Made by a program: the position numbers and the translations under genes
Notes under the pieces: model-generated
The model's input: only the letters and a program-made list of their open reading frames with translations
What the model was told of the DNA's origin: nothing
Databases searched by the model: none
From: Heterodera schachtii
Lineage: Eukaryota > Nematoda > Chromadorea > Rhabditida > Heteroderidae
Direction of reading: 5' to 3'
DNA: 64,000 nucleotides
Assembly (NCBI GenBank): GCA_023374025.1
Contig: SIJG01000015.1
Span: 133,547-197,546, forward strand
In this document: positions 8,616 to 24,900 of the stretch, piece after piece
Layout: the number at the start of each line of letters is the position of its first letter
Numbering within the stretch: the first letter of the stretch is position 1

Positions 8616-11480
8616 TCATTCAGCCTTCTCAGTCCCATCGCTGTTCGTTTTGTTGTCCTTTTCCTTTGGCGGAATGGTGAGCCTGCAAAAATCAGCCAAA
8701 TGAGTTGTTTTTTATGAGAATTTGGATGGTCCTCCCCTGCCTCCCAAACAGAATTTTTTGAAGATAAATGGGTAAATTCCAAAATTTAAAAATTAACGGA
8801 AAGCAATTTTCTTAACAAGTCCATGGCGACGCCTCATGACACCGTCCGACCATAGTTCCCCGTTGTTTCATTCAAAAATGGACTCATTTTTGGCCGGGCT
8901 GGGTTGGATTTCGCACCGAAAAAACGTACAAATAAACCAAAATCCAACGGATACACTAATCCTCCCCAAAATTTGCCCTAAACCACGGCGGGAGAGAGAA
9001 TGGGGGGGGGGGGGGGGGTGGGCAAGTCGTCCATGCGTTCGCTTTGCTCACTTTCAAGGGCGTAGCCAGGACCTTCGTTTCGGGAGGGGGGGGGGGGGGG
9101 CAACTCAAAAAAGTCGATTCTTAGGGGGTATTTTTGAAATCCGAATTAGGTGTGTATTTTACAAAATTTTTCGCCAAAAATTCATATTTTTTGCCATTTT
9201 GGCCTCCATTTTTCAAAAATATGGTATAATGGGGGTCCGGCGGTGCTGATAGGCGCCGCCGGGAAAATTTTTGAGTATTTTAATGCAATTTTGTTAAGAA
9301 AATTGCTTAAAATTTCAAAAAAATTACAGAAAAATTTTTACTTTTTGGGTTTCGGGGGGGGGGGGGGGGGGGGGGGCGGGCCCCTGCCCCCCCCCCCCTA
9401 GCTACGCCCTTGCTCACTTTGACTTCACCGCACTGCCGGTGCGTGCCGAATACTCCGCGTGCACTTCGTAGCGCAAATTTTCGGTGTCCGGAATGTTCAG
9501 TTTGACCTTCAGAATGTGCCCAATTTGCATGTTGGCGCTGTCATCCTTCGCGTCGCGCGTCCACAGCGAAACCTTGGGGAAAAAACAACAACAAACATAA
9601 AATATTTTTTTAGCTAGTATTAATAGACCCGGAATTTTGAAGAACCGGACCATGGGCTAGGGTTCGCTTTTTACCCAAAAAGTCCAAAAATTACATTTCT
9701 TTTATTCGAATTTGGTCCCCCCCATCGAGTTCGGCTTGGTTTTTGCGTTGGTTAACCCCAAAAAGCCGCTGCCGAAACATAGCCACAAAAAACCAAGAAA
9801 ATTTGTTTCCTTAAAAATTGATTTTTTTTTTCTTTCAAAAAGCCCTCTTGCTCACTTTGTCACCCTTTTGACGAATGTTGACCACCGCACCGCAAATGTG
9901 GTCACTCCACTTCTCAAACTGTTCCCCAATGATGCACATCATCATCTCCTGCCAGTACATGTCCAACTTGGTCTGGCGCTTCTGTTTGTCCACCTGTGCA
10001 GACGGAGGGGAAAAACAAAATGCAATTTGTGGACAAATTATCAATGGACGGGGTACAAGAAAAACGGCACAGAGTTGCGACCACGGAAAATAATTATCCG
10101 ATTTGTGAGATTTAATTTTACAAAAATTTGAAAAAAAATTTATTGTTAGTATGGCATTTAAATTTATTTTTTCGGAGCGGAAACACGAGATGGGGAGGAG
10201 GGTGGAGGCTTATAATTGTGCACTCAAAACAAATTTTAGAGGGCCAGAAAAACAAAAAATTAAAAAAAAATTTTCTTCGTGTCCGATTTTTTTTCCTGTT
10301 AAGTCGCAACCCTGGCCGACCCCTCCTCCTCTAACATAAAAAGCCAACTTCGAGACTAAGCCGAGACTGGTCTGTCTTTCTCGTATTCACCTGCACAAGC
10401 CAACGACCACCCTCCAAATTGCCTTTGTCTTCCCACATCGGTTTGATGCCCTCCTTGAACAGGTAATAGTCGCTGTTCCAGCTCAGCCCGGACGCCGGCT
10501 GGATGTGGTTGTACAACCTTGGACAGCAAAATGATTTTAAAGGTATAAGAACAGGGAACAGTGGAAAATTTTTTCCGGTTTTTTTCTTTGTCGCAAATTT
10601 TTCCAAAATTGACCGTTTCAAGTCAATCGAAACCGAATTTTTCTTGGTTTTCAACTCGGTTTCAAACCGACAGCCCAACCACGTCATCCCATTGGACAAA
10701 AAATTACCGGAAATTTTTTTTTGGTTGCTTTTCAAATTGATAAGCTGGAAAATGGCTCCAAAATTTTCGTTTTTTAAAAACGTACGCCCAGAAATCTTCG
10801 ACGGTGTCAAATGTGGACACTTTCTTCAGGCAGTCGGTCCAGTTCTTGTTGCGGTCGCCCTTCAAGTACCAGAGAGCCCTGAAAAATATGAAAATTTAAA
10901 TAAATTTGATGCGACATTATGGAGACCCATTTCTCCACAAATTAGTGCCAGTAGAAATTTTGTTTACTAAATTCGTTTAATCAGCTCTTATTTTATGTTT
11001 AGTTGTGCAATGCAGTCAGTACCGGCAAAAATCGAAATGTCATTTTGTCGGAAAAAATTTTTCGGTTTTTTTGGTTCCGGGCCGATGAAATGGGAAAAAA
11101 TGGTGACAGACACTCATATGTCCCTCAATTCCTACTACAAGTCCAATACCATGCATGGAACCTGGTCCCAGTTTCGGGTTTTTTCGAGCCTTCGGGATTC
11201 CAAATTGCGAATTTTTTTTCTATTTTTCGGGGGATGGGGGTCTCCCCGGTCCAACCATGTCAAAACCTGACCAAGTGTTTTGCAGAAAATGACGCTCCAC
11301 AAGGTCTTGCGGGACGGTGGTTTCTTCGGTGCAGAGCAATTGGCCGTTGTTGTGGTCCGCTTCGATGGACGCCGAATTTTCGCTGGAACTCGGGTCGGTG
11401 GTTGTGTCCGTTTTTGTGTTCTCTTTGTCCGCCCCACCGCCCGCTGCTGACGCTTCACTTGACACAGTTTCGGACGTCAT
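8616..11480 (-). CDS. Eukaryotic translation initiation factor 4E, copy A
   Basis: Cap-binding subunit of eIF4F in the cytoplasm. Six minus-strand exons: 11480-11272, 10878-10786, 10517-10391, 9993-9856, 9572-9418 and 8682-8616; every join has GT-AG and keeps the frame. The start is the ATG of MTSETVSSEAS, followed by a Ser/Thr/Glu-rich tail. The core shows VERHFLQNTWALWYLKGDRN (first cap-stacking Trp), STFDTVEDFWALYNHIQP, KPMWEDKGN (second cap Trp and following Glu), GGRWLVQVDKQKRQTK, IGEQFEKWSD, GAVVNIRQKGDK and VSLWTRDAKD (third Trp). The last exon adds a short charged tail (KLTIPPKEKDNKT..KAE) and the same exon exists in copy B. A transposon sits at the exon 5 donor without destroying it. 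The C. elegans paralogue (ife number) cannot be assigned by eye. Confidence 0.93.
9055..9412. mobile_element. hAT-like element inserted at the eIF4E-A exon 5 boundary
   Basis: Inverted ends CAAGGGCGTAGCCAGG and CCTAGCTACGCCCTTG, flanked by a perfect 8-bp repeat CTCACTTT (9047-9054 and 9413-9420). The interior has long G and C runs and one copy of the GC-rich palindrome at 9238-9262. Copy B has no insertion here. On the gene strand the duplicated 8 bases read AAAGTGAG, the exon 5 donor itself, so the insertion left an intact splice site. Confidence 0.9.
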
Positions 11481-11901
11481 TTTCGGCAATATCAACAGTG
11501 TTGGTTAAATAATTATGTGCAGGCAAATAAATTGGCTAAAATTGACAAATTTATGGAAAATAAATAATGAAAAAAACAGTGACACGCATTTTGGCACTAT
11601 TTGCAACAAATTGGGCCCCATTTAATTTGATTACAATCAAAGAGTGGGAGGCGAACTCATCCACACCCAATTCGTTCAAGCAAAAGAAATGCCGACACGA
11701 ACCGAAAGGTGCTTTGGATGAGTCGGGTATATAACGATGCTGAATTTCATAAAAAAAACTGAAAAACTTTTCTAAGATTTGGCTATGTAAAAAAATTTTT
11801 TTTTTTTGCGGTGAAGTTTTGTCCCCGTTTACGTTTCGTTTCGTTCGTTCGCGTCGCTTTTGTCCTGCTTCGCATTTTCGTATGATCAGTGACTGGCTGA
11901 A

Positions 11902-11955
11902 CATCATCTCCTGGAAGTACTTGTCCAACTTTGTTTGGCGCTTCTGTTTGTCAAC
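11902..11955 (-). pseudogene. Stray eIF4E exon 4 fragment
   Basis: On the minus strand a CATAG acceptor is followed by VDKQKRQTKLDKYFQEMM, the start of eIF4E exon 4 (copies A and B read TKLDMYWQEMMM). It breaks off after the Met-Met, at about 11902. No other eIF4E exon is adjacent, so this is a third, truncated copy upstream of gene A. Confidence 0.75.
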
Positions 11956-11959
11956 CTAT

Positions 11960-12084
11960 GCAGACGGGAGGGGAAAAGAATGAACTTAGTGGACAAATAC
12001 CCGTTTACAACAACAGCAAAAAAATATCAGCACCCTAAAATTATAGGGCGATAGAATATCAATAAAAATGTCTCCGGGTTCGTA
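11960..12084. other. Short gap, no gene seen
   Basis: Unremarkable AT-rich spacer between the eIF4E exon fragment and the following MITE. Confidence 0.4.
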
Positions 12085-12092
12085 CTTAAAAT

Positions 12093-12407
12093 GGTAATAG
12101 TGCAGTTTGTTCCCCCCTCCCTTTTAAAAAAAAAGTTTTAAAGTCATCAAAAACGCCTTTTCTGGCTTTTCGGGGTCACTGATCATGAATATGACCTTTA
12201 TTACGACCAATTTCGAACCCAAATTCGAACAAAAAAAGTCGAAAATCCAAATTTTGAATTTGGTCCGGAGTTCGAAATTGGTAAAAATGGATGTCATATT
12301 CATGGCCAGCCACCCAGAAAACCCCATGAAAGATGTTTTGAGAACTTTTTAAAACTTTTAATTTTTTTTTTTGAAAAAGGGGGGGGGGGACAAACTGCAC
12401 TATTACC
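12093..12407. mobile_element. MITE related to the Mutator-like element at 4311
   Basis: Inverted ends GGTAATAGTGCAGTTTGT, each followed by a C or G run, flanked by CTTAAAAT (12085-12092) and CTTAAATT (12408-12415), an 8-bp duplication with one mismatch. The interior carries GGGGTCACTGATCATGAATA and later TCGAACAAAAAAAGTCGAAA, the same block that lies inside the terminal repeats of the 4311 element, here also as an inverted pair. It is a likely short derivative of that family. Confidence 0.78.
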
Positions 12408-12763
12408 CTTAAATTCATTTGCAAAAACAAAATAATAATTGCAAAGCAAAATGAAAAATGGCATATACATACTTTAGTTTGTCCCCCTTTTTTCAAAAAA
12501 AATTTTTAAAAAATCGTGTAAAAATTTTATTGTCAAATCTTTTTCAAAAAATAATCATGAAAAATACGAAATCTTGCCACTCTATAATTTTATTTATTTA
12601 CCATTTTTATCTATATTTGGCTATTTTTACAAAGAATGACACAGCCAAGAAATACATATTTCGATAGATATTTCATCCAACCGAAATCACAATTTAAAAT
12701 TTTATTTCCAGAATCAAATGCTAATATGAAATTTGCAACAATTGTTTAAGACGCCTAAAAATT

Positions 12764-15687
12764 TTATAGGAAGAATATCAGTTTGAAGTGTTCTTCATTT
12801 TTGGGTATCCAGTGGTGCATATAGACCTCCAACATGCTGTATCCGGTCTGCCCCAAATACATCGTATTGGAAAGTCCGACTGGTAATTTCGCATTTTTTT
12901 CCGACAAGGCGCTTACGTGTAAAAACACGTAACTGCGGTAAACCGACATGGCAGTGAGTGGCCCAACGTCGTCTTGGATGATTTTTGCCAAGGTGCCAAG
13001 TTCATCAACTTTTTCATGTTGTCTGAAGAAAGAAGAAATAAGAGACATTTTTTTTCAAATTGTTAAGACCGGATGATTTCCACAATCTTTTTTTGGTTCA
13101 TGGAAAACCATTGTGCTGCTTTTTGCGCCCGTTCGTTGCTTTCGATATGGTAACGCATAAGGAAAAAGTTAATTCCATGGTACATAGGCACTCGGTAGCA
13201 ATAGAATGCGGGGCACCCGTACCATATGCTTTCCATGCGATCCACGTCCCGTGTAACCAATACATTGTAAATTACACTGGAAATTTTAAAGAACAATCAA
13301 CCAAAAAAGGAATTTTCACAAAGATTAAAACTATAAAAAGAGCTAAAAATAATATTAAACACCTTGGCCAATTAACTAATTTCGAAATACATCGAAGCAT
13401 ACGCAAAAAGGCCAGGAAAACCGAAATTAAAACAACAAAACCACAGATTACAAGACTAAAAACCCGGATCGTTTACTTAATAAATAAAGCCATTTTATTG
13501 ATTAATTATTACTTTGGCGGACCACGAGAAGATATGTCCGAGTTAATCAAGTGTGCAGTCCGATTATATGTGTAATGGTCTGTGATTTGATCGATGCCCA
13601 AGGCCAGTTTCGCTTGCCTGGCCATTTCATAGGGCCAAGTGCCATCCTGCGATAGGCAAGGTATGGCGGTTAGTTGTCACGTAATTTTTGAAATTATTCA
13701 TTATTTATTTGAAAATAAGCACCAGCTCGGTGCGAATCCACTGTGAGACATTGCCGTTGATTTCTGTTGTGAATAGTGCCAGCCGTTCAAGTTCCCGAGC
13801 GACTTGCTCACGATCACCGCCATAAGTTATGTTGCTGCACATGCTTGCCAAAAACACCTATAATTTTTGTTAGAAAACAAGTACATATAAATGTAAAAAA
13901 TTAATAAAGGATTTTTTTCCGATTTTATTTTATATTTTTTACTGCATCGAAATTCGAATACCGATTTCAGTGTGCTTAATTGAATGACTTCGGCCATCTG
14001 GAAAATTGCGTCCCGCTGTGACCCAAAGCCTTCATAAACCGTGCGTAAAAGGCAACTAAACAGAGCATTACTTAACCTATTATCTTATTCATTTAAATTT
14101 ACGGCGCTGGAAGAGTGCCATTGAAAAGCTGTTCAAGCCAAAAATGAAAATCATCTAGACGAAACGCGTCATCGAGCACTGAATCATCGATAACTAAACA
14201 AAATTAAAGTTTAATAATCAAATAATTAGCAACAAAATTTGTTTGTTAGATAAAAAAGGAATATTTCAGACATACAATCATTTATTTTCAGAAACGTCGC
14301 TGATGCATCGCGGGCAGAAAGATACGCGAATTTTTCAATCACTCCTAAAAAATAAGTAATTATTTTTACTAATATCATTAATTTATTAGATTTTAATAAA
14401 TTAATGTACTTACTGTAATAGATTGTTTCGAATCTGTTGTATTCAGCTGTCCGTTTATGATGATGGAAACGCGCAAAAACAGTGCCGAAAATGCCACGCA
14501 GGCCGCTGATTAGTTTGAACATTTGATTGGGAAGAATCGGGCAATTCAAGTTGACTTTCTCATTTAGATACTAAAAAACATTGGTTTATTGTAAAAATTT
14601 AAACGCACTCTAAAATCAATTTTTTGAAATTCAAATGCTTCAAAGCTAAATTTTTCTTGAGACAACGAATGCATTAATAAATAATTAATTATCATTCTCA
14701 CCGATAAAATTTGTACGGGTGATGATGATGAATGTGTACACGTCGAAACAAAACGTCCTCTGTCCTTTGGCGATGGGTTGGTCGTGACTATGTCCAACAC
14801 GTAGTACATGTTTGCGAGTGGAACGTCGACATACTTCAAAATAAATATTTTCATACTTAAATTAATTTTTAAAAAATCACTGACATTGTCGAAGTCGTTC
14901 AGGTCATTTCCTAGTCGTATATTGCTTATAGCACGCTCAATTATGTTGCTCTGCACAGCAAATTTTCTTTCCATCCAGGACTGCAGTATAGCAACGGCTT
15001 TCATCATCGGATTTTCTGGCTGAACATAAAATTTTTAATACCACAAGGAATAAATTCATTCAATAAAATTTTTGGAAAATCTGTTACAGAACATGTTTTT
15101 GTCTAAACTGAATTAAATCTAGAAAGAGTAGTTGAGCGGATGGGGGTGAGGGAGCCACAGACCTAACCCTGATTTCAAAAAAACCTAATATTTTTTTTCA
15201 TCCGGAGGAATGGGCGGGAAAAACCCCTCTCCTTCATTCCATAAGCATGGCTGTCGTTATGATCATTCAAAAAAGGTCTGCATAATACTTTTGACTTATT
15301 CTATTTAAAAATTGTGACCGGCAGAGCTGCCTCCAGGCAAGCAGCAAGCACACTTCCAACTTGACCAGTCAATCGCAATAACAACTTTCCCTTCTCGCTG
15401 ATCATTTTCATGTGGGCCAATACGTCATATGAAGGTCCACTCAAAACATTGAATTCTGTAGCCATTTTGCGAATTGTGGCGATTGCTAGTAAATTTGATA
15501 ATAAAGAAACGTTGAAACCATATCAAGAAAAGGCAGATTTTACCGTCATCATTTGCGTCAATTAATGCAAAGGAAGTAAATTGGCACAATATGACGAAAA
15601 TCCACAACAGGCGCTTGAAATAAAAATAAGTTAATAATCTTGATTAACAAACATCTTTTTCAAAAAAACTATCAACACGCTCACCAT
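12764..15687 (-). CDS. Secreted protein of unknown family, 550 residues
   Basis: Thirteen minus-strand coding exons: 15687-15685, 15613-15544, 15485-15319, 15019-14885, 14833-14702, 14570-14414, 14344-14276, 14193-14103, 14055-13962, 13857-13723, 13646-13513, 13276-13070 and 13022-12764. They total 1653 nt with no internal stop. The first coding exon is only the ATG, the last three bases of a leader exon that starts after a CACAG acceptor near 15740. The protein begins MRLLWIFVILCQFTSFAL, a typical signal peptide, and has no other obvious membrane segment. Possible N-glycosylation sites include CSNITYG and INGNVSQ. I do not recognise the family. Notable stretches are VYEGFGSQRDAIFQMAEVIQ and GTVFARFHHHKRTAEYNRF. 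It lies about 450 bp downstream of SRP54 on the same strand. Secretion is inferred from the N-terminus only. Confidence 0.8.
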
Positions 15688-16148
15688 AGGTGTGAAGTAA
15701 ATGCTGATTGTCTGAGTGTCTCCCCGAAGCTGCCTTTTGTTCTGTGAAAAAAAAAATTGTTTTTTTGAAAATTTTAATTAATTAATTTTGACACAGTTAA
15801 CAACTATCAAAATGGCCGGCGGAATTGAAGGTCGCAACTCGGGAATTGGAAACAAAATTGCCAACAAATTTAAAGTGAGTGAAGGAATTAAAAATGCCTG
15901 GAGTGAACACAGAACAAACAAAATACCATATTTAAAGTCAAAAATTGAGTTTCCAATAAATTTTACTAATTTAACAAAAATTAATGATAACAACGAAGGC
16001 ATTTGATGGACAGGGACAAAACTATGATAAAAACGCAACGAGGGCATTTGATGGAAAGGGGCAAAACTAATGATAACAACGAGGCAAAAAAGCATTTAAA
16101 ATTCAAATAATTTTTAATGGACAAATGTGAAAAATTCGTAAAAAATCA

Positions 16149-20623
<4,475 letters not shown>

Positions 20624-20856
20624 TGGCCGGGTGGGCCCAGGGGCCCGGCGGGCTTTTACCGGGCCGCCCAGGCCCGATGAATTGTCTAAGCCCTTCGGAT
20701 TCTCGTACATAACTATCAATATAATTAGGGTGAATGGTGTTTCTCCAGTTACCGTATATTAAGGGTATTCGTTGTGAAATTTTTTTTTTTGAAAATATTG
20801 ATCAGCCTGAAAGAGAAGGAGAAGGGGGGAGAGAGAAGTTTGGGTGGCAGAGAGAG

Positions 20857-23800
20857 AGAATTTTTGTATTTCCCAACACTGCCTCTGGCTGACAAGATCA
20901 CCCCATCTAACATTAGCAAACAATGTTGCTTTTCTGTCATAATTATGCTTTTTTAATTCAGTATTTACTTCGGCATTTTTCATAAATAAAATTCTGATCA
21001 CTGGAGATCAATCGCATTATCCATCGCCTCTCATCAGTTCTTCAAATTCTATTCATTCAGCCTTCTCAGTCCCATCGCTGTTCGTTTTGTTGTCCTTTTC
21101 CTTTGGCGGAATGGTGAGCCTGCAAAAATCAGCCAAATGAGTTGTTTTTTATGAGAATTTGGATGGGTCCCACAGAGAAACATAAATTTTTTTTTTTAAA
21201 TTTTTGTAGGCTTAACGAGAACACAAAGGGCTATCGAATGATAGCAAATTCATTCAATTCGGAGAACTATGAAAGAATTTGTACTCCGAAAAGGCCCCCA
21301 ATTTCTCCAAGTCCATTTTTTTGGCCGGGAAGAGTGCGATTAGGTACCGAAAAAATACCAATAATGAAACCGACGATCAAAATCCATCGGATATATCCCC
21401 CGCCCCAGAAATCCGACATTTGCCCTAAACCATGGGACCGTTGTCCATCAACCCCTTGGGCAAGGGCAAGCCGTGCGTGCGCTCTCCCCTCCCGCCCATG
21501 CCCACCACCAGTTCACTGTGCTCACTTTGACTTCACCGCACTGCCGGTGCGTGCCGAATACTCCGCGTGCACTTCGTAGCGCAAATTTTCGGTGTCCGGA
21601 ATGTTCAGTTTGACCTTCAGAATGTGCCCAATTTGCATGTTGGCGCTGTCATCCTTCGCGTCGCGCGTCCACAGCGAAACCTTGGGGAAAAAAACAACAA
21701 CAAACATAAAATATTTTTTTAGCTAGTATTAATAGACCCGGAATTTTGAAGAACCGGACCATGGGCTAGGGTTCGCTTTTTACCCAAAAAGTCCAAAAAT
21801 TACATTTCTTTTATTCGAATTTGGTCCCCCCCATCGAGTTCGGCTTGGTTTTTGCGTTGGTTAACCCAAAAAGCCGCTGCCGAAACATAGCCACAAAAAA
21901 CCAAGAAAATTTGGAATTTTTTTTTCTTTCAAAAAGCCCTCTTGCTCACTTTGTCACCCTTTTGACGAATGTTGACCACCGCACCGCAAATGTGGTCACT
22001 CCACTTCTCAAACTGTTCCCCAATGATGCACATCATCATCTCCTGCCAGTACATGTCCAACTTGGTCTGGCGCTTCTGTTTGTCCACCTGTGCAGACGGA
22101 GGGGAAAAACAAAATGCAATTTGTGGACAAATTATCAATGGACGGGGTACAAGAAAAACGGCACAGAGTTGCGACCACGGAAAATAATTATCCGATTTGT
22201 GAGATTTAATTTTACAAAAATTTGAAAAAAAATTTATTGTTAGTATGGCATTTAAATTTATTTTTTCGGAGCGGAAACACGAGATGGGGAGGAGGGTGGA
22301 GGCTTATAATTGTGCACTCAAAACAAATTTTAGAGGGCCAGAAAAACAAAAAATTAAAAAAAAATTTTCTTCGTGTCCGATTTTTTTTCCTGTTAAGTCG
22401 CAACCCTGGCCGACCCCTCCTCCTCTAACATAAAAAGCCAACTTCGAGACTAAGCCGAGACTGGTCTGTCTTTCTCGTATTCACCTGCACAAGCCAACGA
22501 CCACCCTCCAAATTGCCTTTGTCTTCCCACATCGGTTTGATGCCCTCCTTGAACAGGTAATAGTCGCTGTTCCAGCTCAGCCCGGACGCCGGCTGGATGT
22601 GGTTGTACAACCTTGGACAGCAACATGAATTAACGAATATCAGATGATATGAAGGAATAGTGGAAAAAAAAATTTTTCGAATTTTTTTGATATCATTAGA
22701 ATTTTTTTGCCGTAAATTTCTGAAAATTGACAGTTTTAAGGCAATTGGAGTATGATTTTTCATGGCTTTAATCAAACCGACAGCCCAACCACGTCATTCC
22801 ATTGCACAAAAAAAATTAACGGAATTTTTTTTTTGGTTGCTTTTCAAATTGAGAGGCTGAAAAAATGCCTCAAAATTTTCGGTTTTTTAAAAACGTACGC
22901 CCAGAAATCTTCGACGGTGTCAAATGTGGACACTTTCTTCAGGCAGTCGGTCCAGTTCTTGTTGCGGTCGCCCTTCAAGTACCAGAGAGCCCTGGAAAAA
23001 TGAAATTTTATAAATTTGATGCGACCTTTTGGAACCATTTTTCCACGAATTTAATGCCGTCCAAATTTTTAAATATTTTTTGTTCATGAAAAGTCGTTTG
23101 GCTGTTCATTTTTAAGTTTAGTTATCCAATGCTATCAGGATTTAAAAATATACAAATCAAATAATATTTTGAAAAAAAAAATTTTTTTTTCCAGTTTTTT
23201 GATTGAAATAATATATTAAGGTTTGTGGGACTATGAAACGGGAGGAAAATGTTTATAGGCTCATTTGTCACTCCTTTTCAACACAAATACCAGTACCAAG
23301 GATTTGGACTCTGATTACAGTTTCGGGTTTTTCTTGATTTCAGGATTCCGAAATTTTTTTTCGAGGAATGCGGGTCTCCCTGGTCCCACTATGTCAAAAC
23401 CTGACCAAGTGTTTTGCAGAAAATGACGCTCCACAAGGTCTTGCGGGACGGTGGTTTCTTCGGTGCAGCGCAATTGACCGTTGTTGTGGTCCGCTTCGAT
23501 GGACGCCGAATTTTCGCTGGAACTCGGGTCGGTGGTTGTGTCCGTTTTTGTGTTCTCTTTGTCCGCCCCACCGCCCGCTGCCTGACGCTTCACTTGACAC
23601 AGTTTCGGACGTCATTTTCGGCAATATCAACAGTGTTTATTCAATAATTATGTGCAGGCAAATAAATTGGCTAAAATTGACAAATTATGATGAATAGGTA
23701 ATGAAAAAAACAGTGACACGCATTTTGGCACTATTTGCTACTAATTGGGAGTCTTGGAATTTGATTACAATCAAAGGAGTGATGTCAAACTTAACTCATC

Positions 23801-23860
23801 CATACCCAATTTATCCATGCAAAAGAAATGCCATGACGCGAAAACCGAAATGTGCGGTTA
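20857..23860. repeat. Segmental duplication, copy B (partner 8436-11710)
   Basis: Near-identical to 8436-11710 over the eIF4E gene and both flanks, in the same orientation, about 12 kb apart. The duplicated blocks flank the SRP54 and secreted-protein genes. Confidence 0.9.
21053..23615 (-). CDS. eIF4E, copy B, frameshifted in exon 1 (possible pseudogene)
   Basis: Exons correspond one to one with copy A: 23615-23406, 22991-22899, 22611-22485, 22087-21950, 21680-21526 and 21119-21053. Exons 2 to 6 encode the same residues as copy A, with all three cap-binding Trp, and keep the same splice sites. In exon 1 an extra C near 23580 (GCTGCCTGACG against GCTGCTGACG in copy A) shifts the frame after MTSETVSSEAS. 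In the frame that matches the rest of the protein, the triplet overlapping the ATG is TGA, and there is no in-frame ATG before exon 2. It is therefore a pseudogene, uses an unseen start, or contains an assembly error in a GC-rich run. Confidence 0.85.
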
Positions 23861-23869
23861 TGATGGCAT

Positions 23870-24900
23870 GGATGAAGTGGTATAAATGAATTGGGTTAGA
23901 AGAATTGATTGGATGAATTGTGTGATAAGTTGGGTATTATGAATGAATTGAGTTTGGATGAATACACTTTAATTATACCATAATTTTTCCTTGTTGGTCA
24001 AATCAAACAAAACTTGGTGGTATCATTCAAAAGCTCTATGTCTTTTTGAAGATATTTGTAGCCTTTTCTAAATGCGATTAAGCAACCCATAAAAAGTTAA
24101 AACTTGAAAACTGCAGAAAAGTCAGAAATTTTGTATATTTTTATGTTTTCTGTTTTATTTCTCGACGAATCATTGTGAATTTTGGTTAACTAAAAGAGCT
24201 TGTTGAACTGAATTTTTTTGTAAGATGATGTTTAGTCGGGAAAATTCTTTGTGTTTTACTGTTTTAGGATCGCAAGGAACAAAAATTAACAGAAATTTTA
24301 CAATGTGCGTATACAGAATTATTTTGGGGCACAAATGAAACAAAATTGTTGATCAATGAGTCAAATGGATTAGCTAGAGAATATGATTGAATTGTGTGAA
24401 TTTGCGCACCTTTTATACACTTCTTTGGTGTGTGCGACCCAAAACAAGAAAGTACCTAGGTACCAATTTCTTTTTCCGGTAGTTTTTGGGGTTGCTAATC
24501 ACGAAATGACATCATATTGTACCAATTTCGAACCCCTGACCCGAACTCGAACGAAAAGTCGAAATCGCAAAATTCTTACTTTTGTTCCTAATTGATTAAA
24601 ACAAGCCGAAATTTTAATAACTAACTTTAGTCAAGAAAGAAATTAAATTACAAAAATTTTGGCCAAGAAAAAACAAACAAATTTAGTGAAAAATTTTTTG
24701 AAAATTTTTAAACAACTCGCTAAAAAATGTGATCGTGATTTTTTTGTTAAAGAATTCATTCATCATTAGAGACCGAAAATTTCCATTGTTAATTGCGAAC
24801 AATCGTTTTTTCTCAATAAAATTAATTACAATGAACAGTCGTATTAGGGGGTGGACGGTTATTAGTCGGATTAGGGGGGTGGGACGGTTATTAGTCGGAT
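23870..24900. other. Intergenic; solitary Mutator-family terminal block
   Basis: No gene. 24478-24590 resembles the subterminal block of the 4311 element (TTTTTGGGGTTGCTAATCAC, then AATTTCGAACCCCTGACCCG and AACGAAAAGTCGAAAT) without a matching partner, so it is probably a decayed single end. 24000-24080 carries part of the shared foldback arm. 24838-24900 has short direct repeats TTATTAGTCGGAT(T/G). Confidence 0.6.

Larger units (their letters stand above)
8436..11710. repeat. Segmental duplication, copy A (partner 20857-23860)
   Basis: From TTTTTGTATTTCCCAACACT at about 8436 to the AAAGAAATGCC region near 11700 the sequence matches 20857-23860 closely, exons and most introns included, covering a whole eIF4E gene with both flanks. 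The main differences are a 358-bp transposon only in copy A (9055-9412), diverged introns 2 and 5, and single-base changes. Confidence 0.9.

Noticed and set aside
9001..9400. Long G and C runs (also 12378, 33385, 41675, 50956, 51013) as regulatory or quadruplex sites
   Set aside because: They are homopolymers, mostly inside or beside repeats, and prone to sequencing error; nothing ties them to a gene function.
10128..10810. Overlapping open frames on both strands in the eIF4E region
   Set aside because: They are shadows of eIF4E exon 3 and its introns; the spliced minus-strand gene explains the coding signal.
15788..16006. Plus-strand open frame MTQLTTIKMAGGIEGRN
   Set aside because: It lies between two minus-strand genes, has no recognised domain and no upstream signals. 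I also looked for the missing SRP54 tail here on the minus strand and did not find it.
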